A stretch of DNA of 64,000 nt from Prevotella sp. GTDB taxonomy: Bacteria > Bacteroidota > Bacteroidia > Bacteroidales > Bacteroidaceae. Numbering within the stretch: the first letter of the stretch is position 1; every line of letters starts with the position of its first letter. The notes under the pieces were generated by a model. The model ran no database searches. It saw nothing but the letters and a program-made list of their open reading frames with translations, and was not told the DNA's origin. Of the stretch, positions 29,429 through 38,359 are shown one piece after another. Both the position numbers and the translations under genes were made by a program. The stretch spans positions 1 to 64,000 of the forward strand of contig JAFUFJ010000005.1 in NCBI GenBank assembly GCA_017469955.1. The letters run 5' to 3'.

Positions 29429-31231
29429 TTATTCCTTGCTTGCCTTTTTCCTTTCCTGATGGTCGAGGATGATCTTGCGCATACGCATCGACTTAGGTGT
29501 CACTTCCACGTATTCATCGCCTTTGATATACTCAAGACATTCTTCGAGAGACATGACTACTTTGGGAATAATGCGGGCCTTATCGTCGGAACCTGAGGCG
29601 CGCACATTTGTGAGTTGCTTGGCTTTTGTGACGTTAACGACGAGGTCGTTGTCATGCACATGCTCGCCTACTACCTGTCCGAAGTAGACCTCTTCGCCCG
29701 GGTCGATGAAGAATTTTCCCCTGTCTTGCAGCTTGTCAATCGAGTATGCGAAGGCCGTACCTGTCTCCAATGCGATCATCGAGCCGTTGACCCGACGCTC
29801 TATGTCGCCCTTATAGGGCTGGTATTCCTTATACCTATGGGCCATGATGGCTTCGCCTTGCGAGGCAGTAAGCACGTTGGTGCGCAGTCCGATGATGCCT
29901 CTTGACGGGATGTCAAACTCAATGTTCACCCTTTCACCCTGGCTTTCCATCGAGGTGAGTTCTCCCTTTCGTCGGGTTACCATGTCGATCATTTTCGAAG
30001 AGAACTCTTCTGGAACATTGATAGTCAGTTCCTCAATAGGCTCGCAACGTCTGCCGTCGATTTCCTTGTATATCACCTGCGGCTGTCCTACTTGCAGCTC
30101 ATAGCCTTCGCGACGCATGGTCTCGATGAGCACCGACAGGTGCAAAACTCCGCGTCCTGCCACGATCCATTTGTCGGTAGAGTCTTCGAAAGGAGATACT
30201 CTCAGGGCGAGGTTTTTCTCCAGTTCTTTCTGCAGTCGGTCGTTGATATGGCGTGAAGTGCAGTACTTTCCCTCCTTTCCGAAGAACGGAGAGTCGTTGA
30301 TGGTGAAGAGCATCGACATCGTAGGCTCGTCAATAGCGATAGGAGGCAGGGGCTCGGGTGTTTCGATATCGCAGATGGTGTCGCCTATTTCAAAGTGTTC
30401 AAGGCCAATCACTGCGCAGATGTCTCCCGAGTCTACATGGTCGGTTTTCTGGTGTCCCATACCCTCAAAGGTATGCAGTTCCTTGATCTTTGTTCGCTCT
30501 TGTGTGCCATCCCGATGGGCAATCGTGATGCTCATTCCGTTCTGAAGCGTGCCACGATGCACACGTCCGACGGCAATACGTCCCGTATAACTCGAGTAGT
30601 CCAGTGAAGTGATGAGCATCTGAGGGGTGCCCTCCAACTGTCTTGGAGCTGGTATAACCTCCACTATTTTGTCGAGCAAGTAGTCGATGTTGTCTGTCGG
30701 TTCTGCATAGTCTTCGCCCATCCATCCCTGCTTGGCCGAGCCGTAAACGACGGGGAAGTCGAGCTGATCCTCGGTGGCATTGAGCGAGAACATCAGGTCG
30801 AACACCATCTCATATACCTCTTCCGGGCGACAGTTGGGCTTGTCAACCTTATTCACTACCACGATTGGCTTTAGACCAATCTGCAGGGCTTTCTGCAGCA
30901 CGAAGCGCGTCTGCGGCATGGGACCTTCGAAGGCATCGACCAACAACAGGCAGCCATCGGCCATGTTCAACACGCGCTCCACTTCGCCTCCAAAGTCGGC
31001 ATGGCCTGGAGTGTCGATGATATTGATCTTGGTTCCTTTCCAGTTGATTGACACATTCTTCGAGAGAATGGTAATACCGCGCTCGCGTTCGAGGTCGTTT
31101 GCGTCGAGCACTTGTCCACTGTTATCCTGTCCTTCGCGGAAGAGTTTTCCCGCAAGCATCATCTTGTCGACCAGCGTTGTCTTGCCATGGTCGACATGAG
31201 CGATAATCGCAATATTTCTAATATCTTGCAT
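29429..31231 (-). CDS. typA: Ribosome-associated translational GTPase TypA/BipA
   Basis: A 600-residue EF-G-like GTPase that binds ribosomes and assists assembly and stress translation. The G-motifs are AHVDHGKTT (G1), the switch region with GITILSKN, DTPGHADFGGEV (G3), NKVDKP (G4) and GSAKQG (G5). Domains II, III, V and the TypA-specific C-terminal domain (RVNGSMIALETGTAFAYS, LTNVRASGSDDK) follow. The start at 31231 was chosen over the upstream in-frame Met because a -7 box lies between them and the conserved sequence begins there. It is divergent from rpsO. Confidence 0.97.
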   Translation of the reverse strand: MQDIRNIAIIAHVDHGKTTLVDKMMLAGKLFREGQDNSGQVLDANDLERERGITILSKNVSINWKGTKINIIDTPGHADFGGEVERVLNMADGCLLLVDAFEGPMPQTRFVLQKALQIGLKPIVVVNKVDKPNCRPEEVYEMVFDLMFSLNATEDQLDFPVVYGSAKQGWMGEDYAEPTDNIDYLLDKIVEVIPAPRQLEGTPQMLITSLDYSSYTGRIAVGRVHRGTLQNGMSITIAHRDGTQERTKIKELHTFEGMGHQKTDHVDSGDICAVIGLEHFEIGDTICDIETPEPLPPIAIDEPTMSMLFTINDSPFFGKEGKYCTSRHINDRLQKELEKNLALRVSPFEDSTDKWIVAGRGVLHLSVLIETMRREGYELQVGQPQVIYKEIDGRRCEPIEELTINVPEEFSSKMIDMVTRRKGELTSMESQGERVNIEFDIPSRGIIGLRTNVLTASQGEAIMAHRYKEYQPYKGDIERRVNGSMIALETGTAFAYSIDKLQDRGKFFIDPGEEVYFGQVVGEHVHDNDLVVNVTKAKQLTNVRASGSDDKARIIPKVVMSLEECLEYIKGDEYVEVTPKSMRMRKIILDHQERKKASKE

Positions 31232-31252
31232 ATCTTGGGCTTTTTGCGGGTG

Positions 31253-31260
31253 CAAAATTA
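31253..31260 (-). promoter_or_regulatory. -7 promoter box of typA
   Basis: TAATTTTG on the minus strand, 21 nt before the typA ATG. Confidence 0.65.
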
Positions 31261-31353
31261 CGACAAAAATAGCAGAACAGAGCATGTCGGAGGAAAAAAG
31301 AGGGCAGGAAAGGCGAAAAAACGAAGAAAATCAAGAAAAACTTCTTTCAAAAG

Positions 31354-31384
31354 TTGGCCAGTTTTCAAATTCTTATTAATTTTG
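31354..31384 (+). promoter_or_regulatory. -33/-7 promoter of rpsO
   Basis: TTGG (31354-31357), 19 nt, TAATTTTG (31377-31384). The implied leader of about 110 nt, with GC-rich segments, leaves room for S15 autoregulation as known in other bacteria; I cannot point to a specific S15-binding structure. Confidence 0.65.
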
Positions 31385-31498
31385 CACCCGCTTAATCGGA
31401 AACTCCGATGCATTCGACGACGGGCTCCATGCTGTGATTAAGGCTTCGGCAACGTCAGAAGGATGTAATTGGCAACACTATTAATCATTTCAACAACC

Positions 31499-31768
31499 AT
31501 GTACTTAGAAAAAGGAAAGAAGGCAGAGATTTTCGAGCAGTATGGCGGTAATGCCATAAATACGGGCTCTGCAGAAAGCCAGATTGCGCTGTTTACTTAT
31601 CGTATCAAGCACCTCACAGAGCATCTGAAGAAGAACCACAAAGATCACGTTACAGCTCGTTCGCTGACTATTCTCGTCGGCAAACGCCGTGCTCTTCTGA
31701 AGTATCTCTACGAGCGCGACATCAATCGCTACCGTGCTATCATCAAGGCTCTCGGCCTGCGTAAGTAG
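31499..31768 (+). CDS. rpsO: 30S ribosomal protein S15
   Basis: An 89-residue primary rRNA-binding protein of the small subunit. It contains the conserved NTGSAESQIALFTYRI, HLKKNHKDH and LVGKRRALLKYLYERD blocks that contact 16S rRNA. The start at 31499 gives the standard family length; an upstream in-frame ATG at 31469 would add ten non-conserved residues. It is monocistronic, with its own promoter and terminator. Confidence 0.97.
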   Translation: MYLEKGKKAEIFEQYGGNAINTGSAESQIALFTYRIKHLTEHLKKNHKDHVTARSLTILVGKRRALLKYLYERDINRYRAIIKALGLRK

Positions 31769-31800
31769 CAGATGTAAGGCCGTTCCTGCCGTAAAGAACC

Positions 31801-31845
31801 AAGCGGACCAACCGTACTGATGACGATTGGTCCGCTTTTCTTTTT
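31801..31845 (+). terminator. Intrinsic terminator after rpsO
   Basis: AAGCGGACCAA (31801-31811) pairs with TTGGTCCGCTT (31827-31837), followed by TTTCTTTTTG. Confidence 0.9.
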
Positions 31846-31900
31846 GCCTTCCGGGGCTGAACCGTGACGTTTCGGCACGGCAGCTGTAAGCGTTCGTCGT

Positions 31901-32010
31901 CAGAAAGCTAAGGTTTCTGGGTGAGAAGTCTTAGCTTTGTTGCTGAGAAGTCATAGCTTTCTTGCCCAGAAGTCTATGGGTTCTGGGGATGAAAGCTAAG
32001 GTTTCTCGGG
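31901..32010. repeat. 22-bp palindromic array R6 (class I, five units)
   Basis: Units start at 31901, 31923, 31945, 31967 and 31989. Cores are AGAAAGCTAAGGTTTCT, AGAAGTCTTAGCTTTGT, AGAAGTCATAGCTTTCT, AGAAGTCTATGGGTTCT and TGAAAGCTAAGGTTTCT. The fourth core recurs identically in R7. The array lies between the rpsO terminator and a convergent lipoprotein gene. Confidence 0.9.
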
Positions 32011-32051
32011 CTAAGGGAAGCGCACTGCCTGTCTGAGAAGGCATCAGCACT

Positions 32052-32083
32052 GTCTCCGCACATGGCTTTTCATGTCCGGAGAC
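32052..32083. terminator. Hairpin near the 3' end of the lipoprotein gene
   Basis: GTCTCCGCACATG (32052-32064) pairs with CATGTCCGGAGAC (32071-32083) with one C-C mismatch and a 6-nt loop. There is no good T-tract, so a terminator role is only likely. Confidence 0.5.
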
Positions 32084-32118
32084 GGTGGTTTTCAGGCCGG
32101 CAAAGAGGGGGCGGGCGC

Positions 32119-32553
32119 CTATTTGTTCATCACTACTTTCCAGTCGCCATTGATGTCTTTGCGCAGCTTCACGTCGGTTGTATCGGTCTTATTGGCCCCG
32201 TCGGTGATGGCCATGCGCACGGTTGCCTCATCTTCATTGACCTCTTCTGACACGAAAGCATAGTCGGTCACCATCTTGTCGGCTTCGCCTTTTTGGGCTG
32301 AAGCGTCAGCCTTCTCGGTCAGCAGCTGGGTCAGTTGCTCCTTGTTCTGGGCCAGTTTTTCGGGATCGGCCTGATCGGCCTCGTCGAAATAAAGCAGGTC
32401 GACATAGCCTTTATAGTCTTTGTCCTGCAGGCACTTGACGGATTTCTCGGCCAGTTTCTGCGTCTCACTCTTGCTGGCGGACGTTGCTCCGCCACAGCTT
32501 CCCAGCACGATGACGGCTGCGAGCACTACGATTGTCGCTACGATCTTTTTCAT
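32119..32553 (-). CDS. Small DUF4878-like lipoprotein
   Basis: A 144-residue lipoprotein: signal peptide MKKIVATIVVLAAVIVLGSC with Cys 20, then a Ser/Lys linker. The globular part has a helix-rich start (KLAEKSVKCLQDKDYKGYVDLLYF) and a strand-rich end closing in DINGDWKVVMNK. That helix-then-sheet layout with a terminal 'dGdWKV' is typical of the cystatin/NTF2-like DUF4878 group in Bacteroidota lipoproteins. Function unknown. It lies 43 bp downstream of the YiiX-like gene on the same strand. Confidence 0.7.
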   Translation of the reverse strand: MKKIVATIVVLAAVIVLGSCGGATSASKSETQKLAEKSVKCLQDKDYKGYVDLLYFDEADQADPEKLAQNKEQLTQLLTEKADASAQKGEADKMVTDYAFVSEEVNEDEATVRMAITDGANKTDTTDVKLRKDINGDWKVVMNK

Positions 32554-32596
32554 GTCTGTTACGTTTTAAGGGTTAGTAAACAATTAAAGCAAATCA

Positions 32597-33217
32597 CTAT
32601 CGGTTGAACTTCCTGACCGACTGCAGCTGGCTGCAGTCGTAAACGTCGGAAGGAAAATAGCAGTCGACGTGCAGTCCGGGCAGGCTGATGCGGCGGGGAG
32701 GGGCTTCTGTCAGCCTGCATCCGGCACGCTCATAGGCATGAACGACGAGCTCTGTGCAATACATCCGTGTGGTGTCAGCGGCATCATAGTCATGGTCGAA
32801 CAGGATGTTGCGCCTGTAGACGCGCCATGCTTCACGAGCTGCCTGACGGGCAACGAGGGTGTCTGCGTGCCGGCATACTTCGCCTACCACGGCATTTTCC
32901 GAAGAGAAGAACCGCTCGGGCGTGTCCATCTTCACGCGGTCGACGTCGCCTCCATAGTCGGGTTCGCCAGGAACGGCATGCACGACCATCGGGCATCCTG
33001 CCGAGTCGACGACGATTCCTACGTGTGAATACTGCCCGTGGGCGTCAAGGGCCACTACCGAACGGCTCATCATGCTGCCTCCACGACGGAACACTATGTC
33101 GCCCTCATGCAGCTGACAGTCGGCCGGCATGATGCAGAAGTGCTGCTCTGACGGGCTGCAAGCCACTGCTGTCAGAATCAGAAAAACGATTGTCTTACAA
33201 CACGTTGTCCATCTCAT
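32597..33217 (-). CDS. YiiX/YebB-like permuted papain-fold hydrolase (lipoprotein)
   Basis: A 206-residue envelope protein of the YiiX group in the NlpC/P60 superfamily, in which the Cys and His lobes are circularly permuted. Motifs: LHEGDIVFRRG, GQYSHVGIVVD (catalytic-type His) and MYCTELVVHAYERAG (catalytic-type Cys near the C-terminal third). Such proteins are thought to cleave peptide or amide bonds, sometimes on lipids. The start at 33217 gives a lipoprotein signal ending LTAVAC; the longer frame upstream would contain the -7 box. The mRNA would be nearly leaderless. The substrate is unknown. Confidence 0.75.
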   Translation of the reverse strand: MRWTTCCKTIVFLILTAVACSPSEQHFCIMPADCQLHEGDIVFRRGGSMMSRSVVALDAHGQYSHVGIVVDSAGCPMVVHAVPGEPDYGGDVDRVKMDTPERFFSSENAVVGEVCRHADTLVARQAAREAWRVYRRNILFDHDYDAADTTRMYCTELVVHAYERAGCRLTEAPPRRISLPGLHVDCYFPSDVYDCSQLQSVRKFNR

Positions 33218-33224
33218 GACGCTA

Positions 33225-33232
33225 CAAAGATA
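33225..33232 (-). promoter_or_regulatory. -7 promoter box of the YiiX-like gene
   Basis: TATCTTTG on the minus strand, only 7 nt before the chosen ATG at 33217. It decides against the longer start at 33247. Confidence 0.6.
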
Positions 33233-33310
33233 AGGAGTTTTCGGCATGTCTGCAATTTTTCCGGAGGAAATCTTTCAGCGATGCCGGCAATGCGCTGCCG
33301 TCTTCCGGCC

Positions 33311-33442
33311 GAGAAAGCTATCCTTTCAACCCGAGAAGTCTATGGGTTCTGGCCGAGAAAGGATAGAGTTATTGGCATGAAGGCTATGAGTTCTCAGGCT
33401 GAAGTCTTAGCTTTCTCGGCGGAAAGGCTCAGGCCTGTCTGC
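33311..33442. repeat. 22-bp palindromic array R7 (class I, six units)
   Basis: Units start at 33311, 33333, 33355, 33377, 33399 and 33421. Cores include AGAAAGCTATCCTTTCA, AGAAGTCTATGGGTTCT, AGAAAGGATAGAGTTAT, TGAAGGCTATGAGTTCT and TGAAGTCTTAGCTTTCT; the sixth is degenerate. One more degenerate unit may precede at 33289. The array lies between two minus-strand genes. Confidence 0.88.
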
Positions 33443-33509
33443 TGCTTTGCTGGTTTTTCAACTCTGGAAGAGGCTGCTCCGGCGGACTGCAGGGGCTGCC
33501 TTGCCTGCT

Positions 33510-33929
33510 TCACAACTGCCCGTCTGGCATGATTTCCCGAAGGGGTTGCATGACGAAGTCTCGCTCGAACATCCGGGGATGGGGTATCTTCAAGTCGGGC
33601 TCGTCAATGGAAACATCGTCATAGAGCAGGATGTCTATGTCGATGATGCGGTCTCTATAGACCCCGTTCTGTGTCTTGTGCCGGCGTCCCATCTGGCGTT
33701 CGATGAGCTGAGTGGCCCTGAGTATGGCTCTCGGCGACATCTCGGTTGCCACACGTACACAGGCATTCAGGTAGTGACGGCTCGACTGGTATCCCCATGG
33801 TTCGGTGTCCATGAAGGCCGACTGGGCCACGACTGCCCCGACCTTCCCGTTGATTCTCCGGATGGCTTCCTGCAGGTTTTCCTCGCGATGGCCGAGGTTG
33901 GTGCCCAGGCTTAGGTATACTTCATGCAT
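33510..33929 (-). CDS. folK: 6-hydroxymethyl-7,8-dihydropterin pyrophosphokinase
   Basis: A 139-residue folate-pathway kinase that pyrophosphorylates hydroxymethyl-dihydropterin. Signatures: LSLGTNLGHREENL near the N-terminus, SAFMDTEPWGYQ, and the magnesium/ATP motif RIIDIDILLYDD with IPHPRMFERDFVMQPL. The start at 33929 (MHEVYLSLG) is where family homology begins; the upstream in-frame Met at 34013 precedes a frame that crosses the inverted repeat described below. It is slightly shorter than typical HPPK (about 155). GTP cyclohydrolase (folE), an early step of the same pathway, is elsewhere in the window. Confidence 0.92.
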   Translation of the reverse strand: MHEVYLSLGTNLGHREENLQEAIRRINGKVGAVVAQSAFMDTEPWGYQSSRHYLNACVRVATEMSPRAILRATQLIERQMGRRHKTQNGVYRDRIIDIDILLYDDVSIDEPDLKIPHPRMFERDFVMQPLREIMPDGQL

Positions 33930-33964
33930 AAAGGAGGTGCGGTTGAGGTGGCTATAAAAGGGAA

Positions 33965-34044
33965 GAGCATAAAGGGAAACTGCCGGAAGAAAGACTGACC
34001 TGCGGTCTTGCAATGCGTCCTTCCCCTCTTTTCCCTTTATGCTC
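33965..34044 (-). terminator. 15-bp inverted repeat after queA
   Basis: GAGCATAAAGGGAAA (33965-33979) is perfectly complementary to TTTCCCTTTATGCTC (34030-34044). On the minus strand it follows the queA stop by 8 nt and is followed by a pyrimidine-rich TTCCCTTTTA. The 50-nt loop is long for a simple terminator. Confidence 0.55.
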
Positions 34045-34052
34045 CCTGCCTG

Positions 34053-35219
34053 TTAGTCGTTCAATATCAGAAGCGAGTCGCCGAAACAGCCGAACATATA
34101 GCCGTGCTTCACGGCCAGATTGTAGGCTTTCATCACCAGGTCGTAGCCTCCGAAGGCTGCCGTCTCCATGAGAAGAGTTGAGAGAGGATGGTAGAAGTTG
34201 GCCATCATCGAGTCGGCAAGTCCGAAGTCATACGGGGGGAAGATGAACTTGTTCGTCCATCCTTCGTACTCCTTCAGCAGTCCGTCGGTGCCCACTGCGC
34301 TCTCCGTAGCTTTGACAACACTCGTACCGACGGCGCAGATGTGGTGGCCTTCCTGCTTGGCTCTGTTGACAATCGTGCAGGCTTCGGCCGTAATCTTCAT
34401 CTGTTCGGAGTCCATCTTGTGCTTGGTCAAGTCCTCAACCTCTATGTCATGGAAGTTGCCCAGACCGCAATGCAGGGTGACGAATGCCGACTCTACTCCC
34501 TTTATTTCCATACGCTTCAGCATCTCTCTCGAGAAGTGTAAGCCCGTGGCAGGTGCCGTTACAGCCCCTTCGTTCTTGGCAAAGATGCACTGGAAGTCTT
34601 CCATGTCCTGGGCTGTGGCGTGGTGTTCGTCGCGCTTGTCGACGATATATCGGGGCAGCGGAGACTCGCCCAGTGCGAAAAGTTCGCGCTTGAACTCGTC
34701 GTGAGGACAGTCGTAAAGGAAGCGCAACGTGCGTCCGCGACTGGTAGTATTGTCGATCACTTCGGCCACCATTGTCGACGTATCGTCAAAAAACAGCTTG
34801 TTGCCGATGCGTATCTTGCGTGCCGGTTCGACCAAGACATCCCACAGTCGCATCTCTTCATTGAGCTCGCGAAGGAGGAAAACCTCTATCTTTGCGTCGG
34901 TCTTCTCTTTCGTTCCATAAAGACGTGCAGGAAAAACCTTGGTGTCATTGAACACGAAGACGTCGCCTTCGCCAAAGTATCCAAGGGCATCCTTGAACTG
35001 CAGATACTCGCCTTCGACGGGATTTCCGTCGGAGTCTTTTCGATACATCTCGATGACTTCCGACTTCTTATGCAGCACCATCAGACGGCTTTCGTCGCGA
35101 CGTGTCATGCGAAAGACCTCCTTTTCACCGCTCTCATTCTCAAACTCATGCACCACATGGTGAGGATAGAGAGCCACCTGATTCTCAGGCAGTTTGAACT
35201 TAAATTGCGATAACTTCAT
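34053..35219 (-). CDS. queA: S-adenosylmethionine:tRNA ribosyltransferase-isomerase
   Basis: A 388-residue enzyme that transfers the ribosyl part of SAM to preQ1-modified tRNA, making epoxyqueuosine. Family motifs: [39 protein letters not shown] and [23 protein letters not shown] near the end. It is about 30 residues longer than E. coli QueA (356), through small insertions such as the N-terminal [16 protein letters not shown] stretch. It follows truB on the minus strand after a 132-bp gap, in the common Bacteroidota order. Confidence 0.95.
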   Translation of the reverse strand: MKLSQFKFKLPENQVALYPHHVVHEFENESGEKEVFRMTRRDESRLMVLHKKSEVIEMYRKDSDGNPVEGEYLQFKDALGYFGEGDVFVFNDTKVFPARLYGTKEKTDAKIEVFLLRELNEEMRLWDVLVEPARKIRIGNKLFFDDTSTMVAEVIDNTTSRGRTLRFLYDCPHDEFKRELFALGESPLPRYIVDKRDEHHATAQDMEDFQCIFAKNEGAVTAPATGLHFSREMLKRMEIKGVESAFVTLHCGLGNFHDIEVEDLTKHKMDSEQMKITAEACTIVNRAKQEGHHICAVGTSVVKATESAVGTDGLLKEYEGWTNKFIFPPYDFGLADSMMANFYHPLSTLLMETAAFGGYDLVMKAYNLAVKHGYMFGCFGDSLLILND

Positions 35220-35351
35220 ATTTCATCTTGAGAAGTCGGGAAACTTCAACGGCTCCTTTGCGCTGCAAGACGCGCGCCTTGCATTCCGTTCTGCCGGTCA
35301 GTTCCTCTTCTTCTGTTCTTATAAATTAATTGTTTTCACATAACAACGGGA

Positions 35352-36083
35352 CTATTCACCCCGGGTTTCCTGTCCTCTGCGCAGGTCATCGACACCCATG
35401 TTGTCCAGCCATTCATCGAGATGGTCGAACGTGATGCAGTCTTCCACCCTCACCTCGCCCACCCTTGTGCGGCGCAAGGCTGTGAGATATGCTCCGCTAC
35501 CGAGGGCTTCGCCGACGTCACGGGCCAACGAACGTATGTATGTTCCCTTACCGCAGACGACACGAATGCTAAGCGTCATGGCCCGCTCATCAAAGCTTTG
35601 CAGCTCTATTTCATCGATGTGTATGGTCTTTGCTGCAAGCTCAACTTCGTGACCTTTGCGCTTCAACTCGTAGGCTCTCTTGCCGTTTACCATACAGGCA
35701 CTATAGGCAGGAGGCACTTGTCGGATGTCACCTACGAAGCGTTTCAGCGTCTCTTCGACGAGCTCCCGGGAGATATGAGCCACGGGATAGGTAGCGTCCA
35801 CGGCGTGTTCCATGTCGAAACTCGGCGTCGTAGCTCCGAGTTGCAGTGTAGCTGTGTATTCCTTCGTGTGCAGTTGCAGCTCCTCTATGCGCTTTGTCAT
35901 CTTGCCTGTACAGAGAATCAGCACACCTGTCGCGAGCGGATCAAGCGTCCCTGCATGGCCCATCTTTACCCTTTTCACGCCAAGACGCTTCGACAACACG
36001 TGGCGAACGTGGGCCAAAGCTCCGAAGCTTGACATGCGATAAGGCTTGTCAATGCCAATGATTGCTCCTTCAAGAAAGTCCAT
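35352..36083 (-). CDS. truB: tRNA pseudouridine(55) synthase
   Basis: A 243-residue TruB, which converts U55 of tRNA to pseudouridine in the T-loop. The catalytic Asp lies in GHAGTLDPLATGVL; further motifs are GIDKPYRMSS at the N-terminus, KEYTATLQLGATT and GTYIRSLARDVGEALG. The start at 36083 overlaps the uppP stop by one base (TGATG), which indicates translational coupling and rules out the longer upstream frame. It lacks a C-terminal PUA domain, as is common for short TruB forms. Confidence 0.95.
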   Translation of the reverse strand: MDFLEGAIIGIDKPYRMSSFGALAHVRHVLSKRLGVKRVKMGHAGTLDPLATGVLILCTGKMTKRIEELQLHTKEYTATLQLGATTPSFDMEHAVDATYPVAHISRELVEETLKRFVGDIRQVPPAYSACMVNGKRAYELKRKGHEVELAAKTIHIDEIELQSFDERAMTLSIRVVCGKGTYIRSLARDVGEALGSGAYLTALRRTRVGEVRVEDCITFDHLDEWLDNMGVDDLRRGQETRGE

Positions 36084-36886
36084 CACAGCCAGTTTGTCAA
36101 CAGTATCACGGTTCCGACGATGCCGCAATAGACGGCAAAGTAGATGAGTTTTCCCTTTTTGACGATATTGATCATCCACTTGCAGGCAAAGCATCCGGCA
36201 ATGAATGCTGCAGCAAACCCGATTGAAAGGGCAGAAAGCGACAGGTCGCCCACGGCTGCTTCGGCTCCGCCTCTTATGGCTTTAAGCACGTCAAGGAGTG
36301 CTTCGCCGAGTATAGGGGGTATGACCATGAGGAAAGAGAACTGTGCAAGCGACTCTTTCTTGTTGCCAAGCAGCAGACCGGTAGCTATGGTTGAGCCCGA
36401 TCTTGACAAACCTGGCATCACAGCTGCAGCCTGAGCAAGGCCGATGATGAAGGCGTCTCTCATCGAGATGTTTTCCTTCTGACGCGGGCGTGCATAATAG
36501 GAGAAGGCCAAAAGGATGGCCGTCACGAGCAGCATCGTGCCCACTATTGCCAGTCCTGAGCCAAACACCTGTTCGACAGTGTCCTTGAAAAACACGCCGA
36601 CTATGCCTATTGGTATCATCGAAATGAGGATGTTCACGGCATAACGGGCTTCGTCGTTCCACTGGCATCGGCAGAGTCCTTTCACGAGCCAGGCCACTTC
36701 CTTCCACAGAACGACCAGTGTCGAGAGCACCGTAGCTACGTGTACGGCAACGGTAAAGGTAAGGTTTTCTTCGCCGTCGACGCCGAACAAGGCCGAGCCG
36801 ATGGCCAGGTGACCGCTGCTTGACACAGGCAGATACTCGGTGAGTCCCTGCACGATGCCCAGCAGCAGGGCTTGCAGATCATTCAT
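36083..36886 (-). CDS. uppP: Undecaprenyl-diphosphate phosphatase
   Basis: A 267-residue inner-membrane protein (BacA family) that dephosphorylates undecaprenyl pyrophosphate to recycle the lipid carrier for peptidoglycan and O-antigen synthesis. The two active-site stretches are [18 protein letters not shown] near the N-terminus and [17 protein letters not shown] in the middle, with about eight membrane helices. The start at 36886 ([10 protein letters not shown]) matches the family. It overlaps truB by one base and follows DUF3098 by 25 bp. Confidence 0.95.
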   Translation of the reverse strand: MNDLQALLLGIVQGLTEYLPVSSSGHLAIGSALFGVDGEENLTFTVAVHVATVLSTLVVLWKEVAWLVKGLCRCQWNDEARYAVNILISMIPIGIVGVFFKDTVEQVFGSGLAIVGTMLLVTAILLAFSYYARPRQKENISMRDAFIIGLAQAAAVMPGLSRSGSTIATGLLLGNKKESLAQFSFLMVIPPILGEALLDVLKAIRGGAEAAVGDLSLSALSIGFAAAFIAGCFACKWMINIVKKGKLIYFAVYCGIVGTVILLTNWL

Positions 36887-36911
36887 ATTGTGTGCTTCGT
36901 GTTTGAGATTT

Positions 36912-37181
36912 CTATTGCTTGTCCTGCTCTGAGCTGTCGCTTGGCTTGCGCATGATGGCATAAATCATCGAGACAAAGCCTGCAAAGCATACCAGCGGGG
37001 CCACCTTGATGCGGCGCACACTGAAGATGTCTGGATTGAAAGAGGCTTCTGTCGAGCCCGGACCGCTCATGAGGATGAACCCGATGATTACCACTGCCAT
37101 GCCTATAGCCAGCAGGATGTAGTTGGTTTTGTCGAAGGCGAAATCTCTTTTCGCACTGCGGTTTGACGCATTCTTTTCCAT
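36912..37181 (-). CDS. DUF3098 membrane protein
   Basis: An 89-residue protein with two hydrophobic helices (about 21-38 and 60-77) separated by a short [19 protein letters not shown] loop, and charged ends. It matches the DUF3098 family, which is found almost always between ftsX and uppP in Bacteroidota. The conserved position suggests a link with envelope growth or division, but no activity is known to me. Confidence 0.85.
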   Translation of the reverse strand: MEKNASNRSAKRDFAFDKTNYILLAIGMAVVIIGFILMSGPGSTEASFNPDIFSVRRIKVAPLVCFAGFVSMIYAIMRKPSDSSEQDKQ

Positions 37182-37279
37182 ATTTTTTCTGTATTCTCTT
37201 ATTCTGGTCGGTCGTCATGCGCCTCTTTCCGAGGCTCTTTCGTCCTTGTTCGGCCCGTGGTGGGGGCCATGGCTGAGTG

Positions 37280-38161
37280 TTATATCTTATAGAGCTCGCC
37301 GGCTTTCATGCGGAGGAACTTGTTGACTGATATGCCTGAACAGAAAGCTGTGATGGCAATGCCGAAGAGAAACACCACGCCTGCCGTGATCAAGAGTACC
37401 TGAAGGTTGACGACAGTGGTGATCTCCGGCTGGTGGAGATGCCACAGATAGACCACGCCACCCAGCACAATGCAGGCCAGAACCGATGCCATCAAGCCGA
37501 TGAACACAGCCTGTCGCACGAACGGACCGCGTATGAACGACCACGACGCCCCTACGAGTTTCATCGTATGGATGTCAAATCGGCGGGCATAAATGCCGAG
37601 GCGTACGGTGTTGTTGATGAGCGAAAACGACACAAAAGTGAGCAAGACGGCCAGCACAAGAAGCACCAGGCTCACCTTTGCAAGGTTGCGGTTCACCTGT
37701 TCGATGAGGTCTTGCTGATAGCGAACCTCGGCCACTTTCGGGTAGGCCTTCAACTCTTTGGCTATCCATTGCAGAGAGTCGTTGACGGCATAGTCGGCCT
37801 TCATGGTCGCCTCTATTAAGGAAGGAAAGGGATTTACACCGTCGGTGAACTCCGTCGGATCGGTGCCAAGAGCGGCAGTACCCTCCTTCAAGGCCTGCTC
37901 TTTACTGACGAACGTCAGCTCGTTGATGTAGGGACGCCCCTCCAACTTCTTGCAGAACTGGGCTGCCTCGCTGTCGGTCATGTCGTCTTCAAGCATCATA
38001 GTAACGACAAGATGCTCGCGGAAATAGTCGGAAAGGTTGCGCGCAGCCATCACCGAAAACACCACCAGTCCAAGTAATATCAGCACCATCGCCGTGCTGA
38101 TGCAGAGCGTCACGGCCTGCAAGCCCTGCCGTCCCGACTTCGTTTTCTTCCTTTTCTTCAT
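37280..38161 (-). CDS. ftsX: Cell-division permease-like protein FtsX
   Basis: A 293-residue membrane partner of the FtsE ATPase, which couples cell division to peptidoglycan hydrolase activation. It has the expected four helices (about 20-42, 170-192, 215-240 and 260-283), a periplasmic loop between helices 1 and 2 (LSDYFREHLVVTMMLEDDMT onward), and the FtsX motif RRFDIHTMKLVGAS before helix 3. ftsE is not adjacent here. A TATCTTTG box lies about 69 nt upstream, so ftsX heads the operon ftsX-DUF3098-uppP-truB-queA. Confidence 0.93.
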   Translation of the reverse strand: MKKRKKTKSGRQGLQAVTLCISTAMVLILLGLVVFSVMAARNLSDYFREHLVVTMMLEDDMTDSEAAQFCKKLEGRPYINELTFVSKEQALKEGTAALGTDPTEFTDGVNPFPSLIEATMKADYAVNDSLQWIAKELKAYPKVAEVRYQQDLIEQVNRNLAKVSLVLLVLAVLLTFVSFSLINNTVRLGIYARRFDIHTMKLVGASWSFIRGPFVRQAVFIGLMASVLACIVLGGVVYLWHLHQPEITTVVNLQVLLITAGVVFLFGIAITAFCSGISVNKFLRMKAGELYKI

Positions 38162-38229
38162 CTGCAGTCTGTGTGTCTAAGCCATCCCCTGCCTGCTCTC
38201 AACAGGGCATAGCATGCCAATTTCGCCTG

Positions 38230-38237
38230 CAAAGATA
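38230..38237 (-). promoter_or_regulatory. -7 promoter box of the ftsX operon
   Basis: TATCTTTG on the minus strand about 69 nt before the ftsX ATG. Confidence 0.55.
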
Positions 38238-38359
38238 ATACAAACTGCAAGCAAATCAAAGAAAAACGCCTCAATCTTATGTTTTTTTATAATTTCTGGA
38301 AGCACCGTTCTGCCACACGAACGCCACCTGCGACGGCAACGCTCCACAGGCATGCCGCC

